64,000 bases of DNA from Hyphomicrobiales bacterium (GTDB lineage Bacteria > Pseudomonadota > Alphaproteobacteria > Rhizobiales > Rhizobiaceae): contig UBZT01000025.1 of NCBI GenBank assembly GCA_900470155.1, positions 93,512-157,511 of the forward strand, in the 5' to 3' direction. A model generated the notes under the pieces. The model saw only the letters and a list, made by a program, of their open reading frames with translations. It made no database searches and was not told the origin of the DNA. The translations under genes were made by a program, and so were the position numbers. Below, one piece after another: positions 63,598 through 64,000 of this stretch (position 1 is the first letter of the stretch; each line of letters begins with the position of its first letter).

Positions 63598-64000
63598 CAG
63601 CCAGTAGAGTTCCGGCGTTGGCATCAGACGAAATACATCGTCCCCATCGGCTTGGCGATCTCCAGTGTCGCCGGCGGGGATGCGGAAAGAGCGGTGGTCG
63701 TGGGGGCGCCGCTCTTTTTGCTGTTTATGGATTGAAAGCCGGGTAGGCCCGGCAGATCAAGCCGCGATTGTCGGACACGAAACAGGGCCGCACAGAATAT
63801 TCTGGTTTCTGGCCAATCTGACAAATCCGATCATATCAGAAAGAGATCACGATGCTGCAGCGCCCGCCGCGCCTGCAAGCGTGGGGCTCAGGCCGCTTCC
63901 TCCAGGCGCATCGCAGATTTTCCCGACGCCGTCTGAATTGACCCCAATCATTGCACAGGCCCTGGCCGCCCACCCTCACCCTCACCCCCACCCCTGACCC
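63598..64000. other. 403-base tail without a convincing gene
   Basis: This stretch contains a terminator-like hairpin and then sequence with no supported gene. A 29-codon frame (MLQRPPRLQAWGSG) at 63852 has an AGAAAGAGA-like site, but its composition is Arg-rich noise. The last 30 bases are a CCCTCA/CCCCCA-type simple repeat. Confidence 0.5.
63686..63719 (+). terminator. Rho-independent terminator
   Basis: The 11-bp stem AAAGAGCGGTG/CGCCGCTCTTT (one T-G wobble) closes a 10-base loop and is followed by further T residues. It lies about 90 bases after the small helical protein gene and probably ends that transcript. Confidence 0.75.

Noticed and set aside
63665..63997. Plus-strand frame ending in a His-Pro repeat near the window end
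   Set aside because: It crosses the terminator hairpin, has no ribosome site, and the HPHP tail comes from a simple CCCTCA-type repeat.

Overview
The window looks like a chromosomal segment of a Rhizobiaceae alphaproteobacterium in the Rhizobium/Agrobacterium group. The evidence is the GC-rich coding sequence, a rhizobial-type phn C-P lyase locus with two PhnE permeases and a DUF1045 gene, a ctp/cpa-type Tad pilus block, and a 434-residue rhizobial-style PncB. I cannot fix the genus. I see no rRNA, insertion sequence, integrase or CRISPR array.

Region 1 (1-13.7 kb) opens with the 3' part of a PcaD-like hydrolase and then holds a near-complete phosphonate regulon on the minus strand. One block is phnGHIJKL plus a hexapeptide acetyltransferase gene that is frameshifted. 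The second is phnCDEE, a DUF1045 2H-phosphoesterase-like gene, phnM and phnN. The repressor gene phnF is divergent to phnG. Each block starts with a recognisable Pho box, and phnG also carries a palindrome suitable for PhnF. No phnP is visible in the window.

Region 2 (13.7-29.8 kb) is metabolic and envelope housekeeping: gpmA, dapB, an MsbA-like exporter, glk, mgsA and mepA on the minus strand. On the plus strand follow yejABE, a VapBC-type toxin-antitoxin pair wedged before yejF, ghrA, a small membrane protein, pncB and an unlisted 51-residue ORF.

Region 3 (29.8-41 kb) is a Tad/Flp pilus locus. The minus-strand block runs from the 58-residue Flp pilin through cpaA, cpaB, cpaC, cpaD, cpaE, cpaF, tadB and tadC. 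A plus-strand block carries a secreted secretin-N-like protein and two TadE/TadG-type pseudopilins.

Region 4 (41-52.6 kb) is nucleoside salvage. deoB-add, upp and an aspartic protease are on the plus strand. A tight minus-strand operon carries a nucleoside-type BMP-family ABC transporter (binding protein, ATPase, two permeases), cdd, punA, deoC and deoA. Together these import nucleosides, split them and feed the sugar into central metabolism.

Region 5 (52.8-64 kb) holds msrA, tRNA-Ser(GGA), a TetR/MAPEG divergent pair with a perfect operator-like palindrome, and a PNPOx-like flavoprotein. It ends with the most unusual part: a five-gene operon of a SARP/TPR regulator, a 145-residue unknown protein, a YcaO enzyme, a TfuA-like partner and a protein-arginine-deiminase-like enzyme. 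This resembles a peptide- or protein-modifying (RiPP-like) pathway combining backbone thioamidation with arginine deimination. An XRE regulator and a small helical protein follow it.
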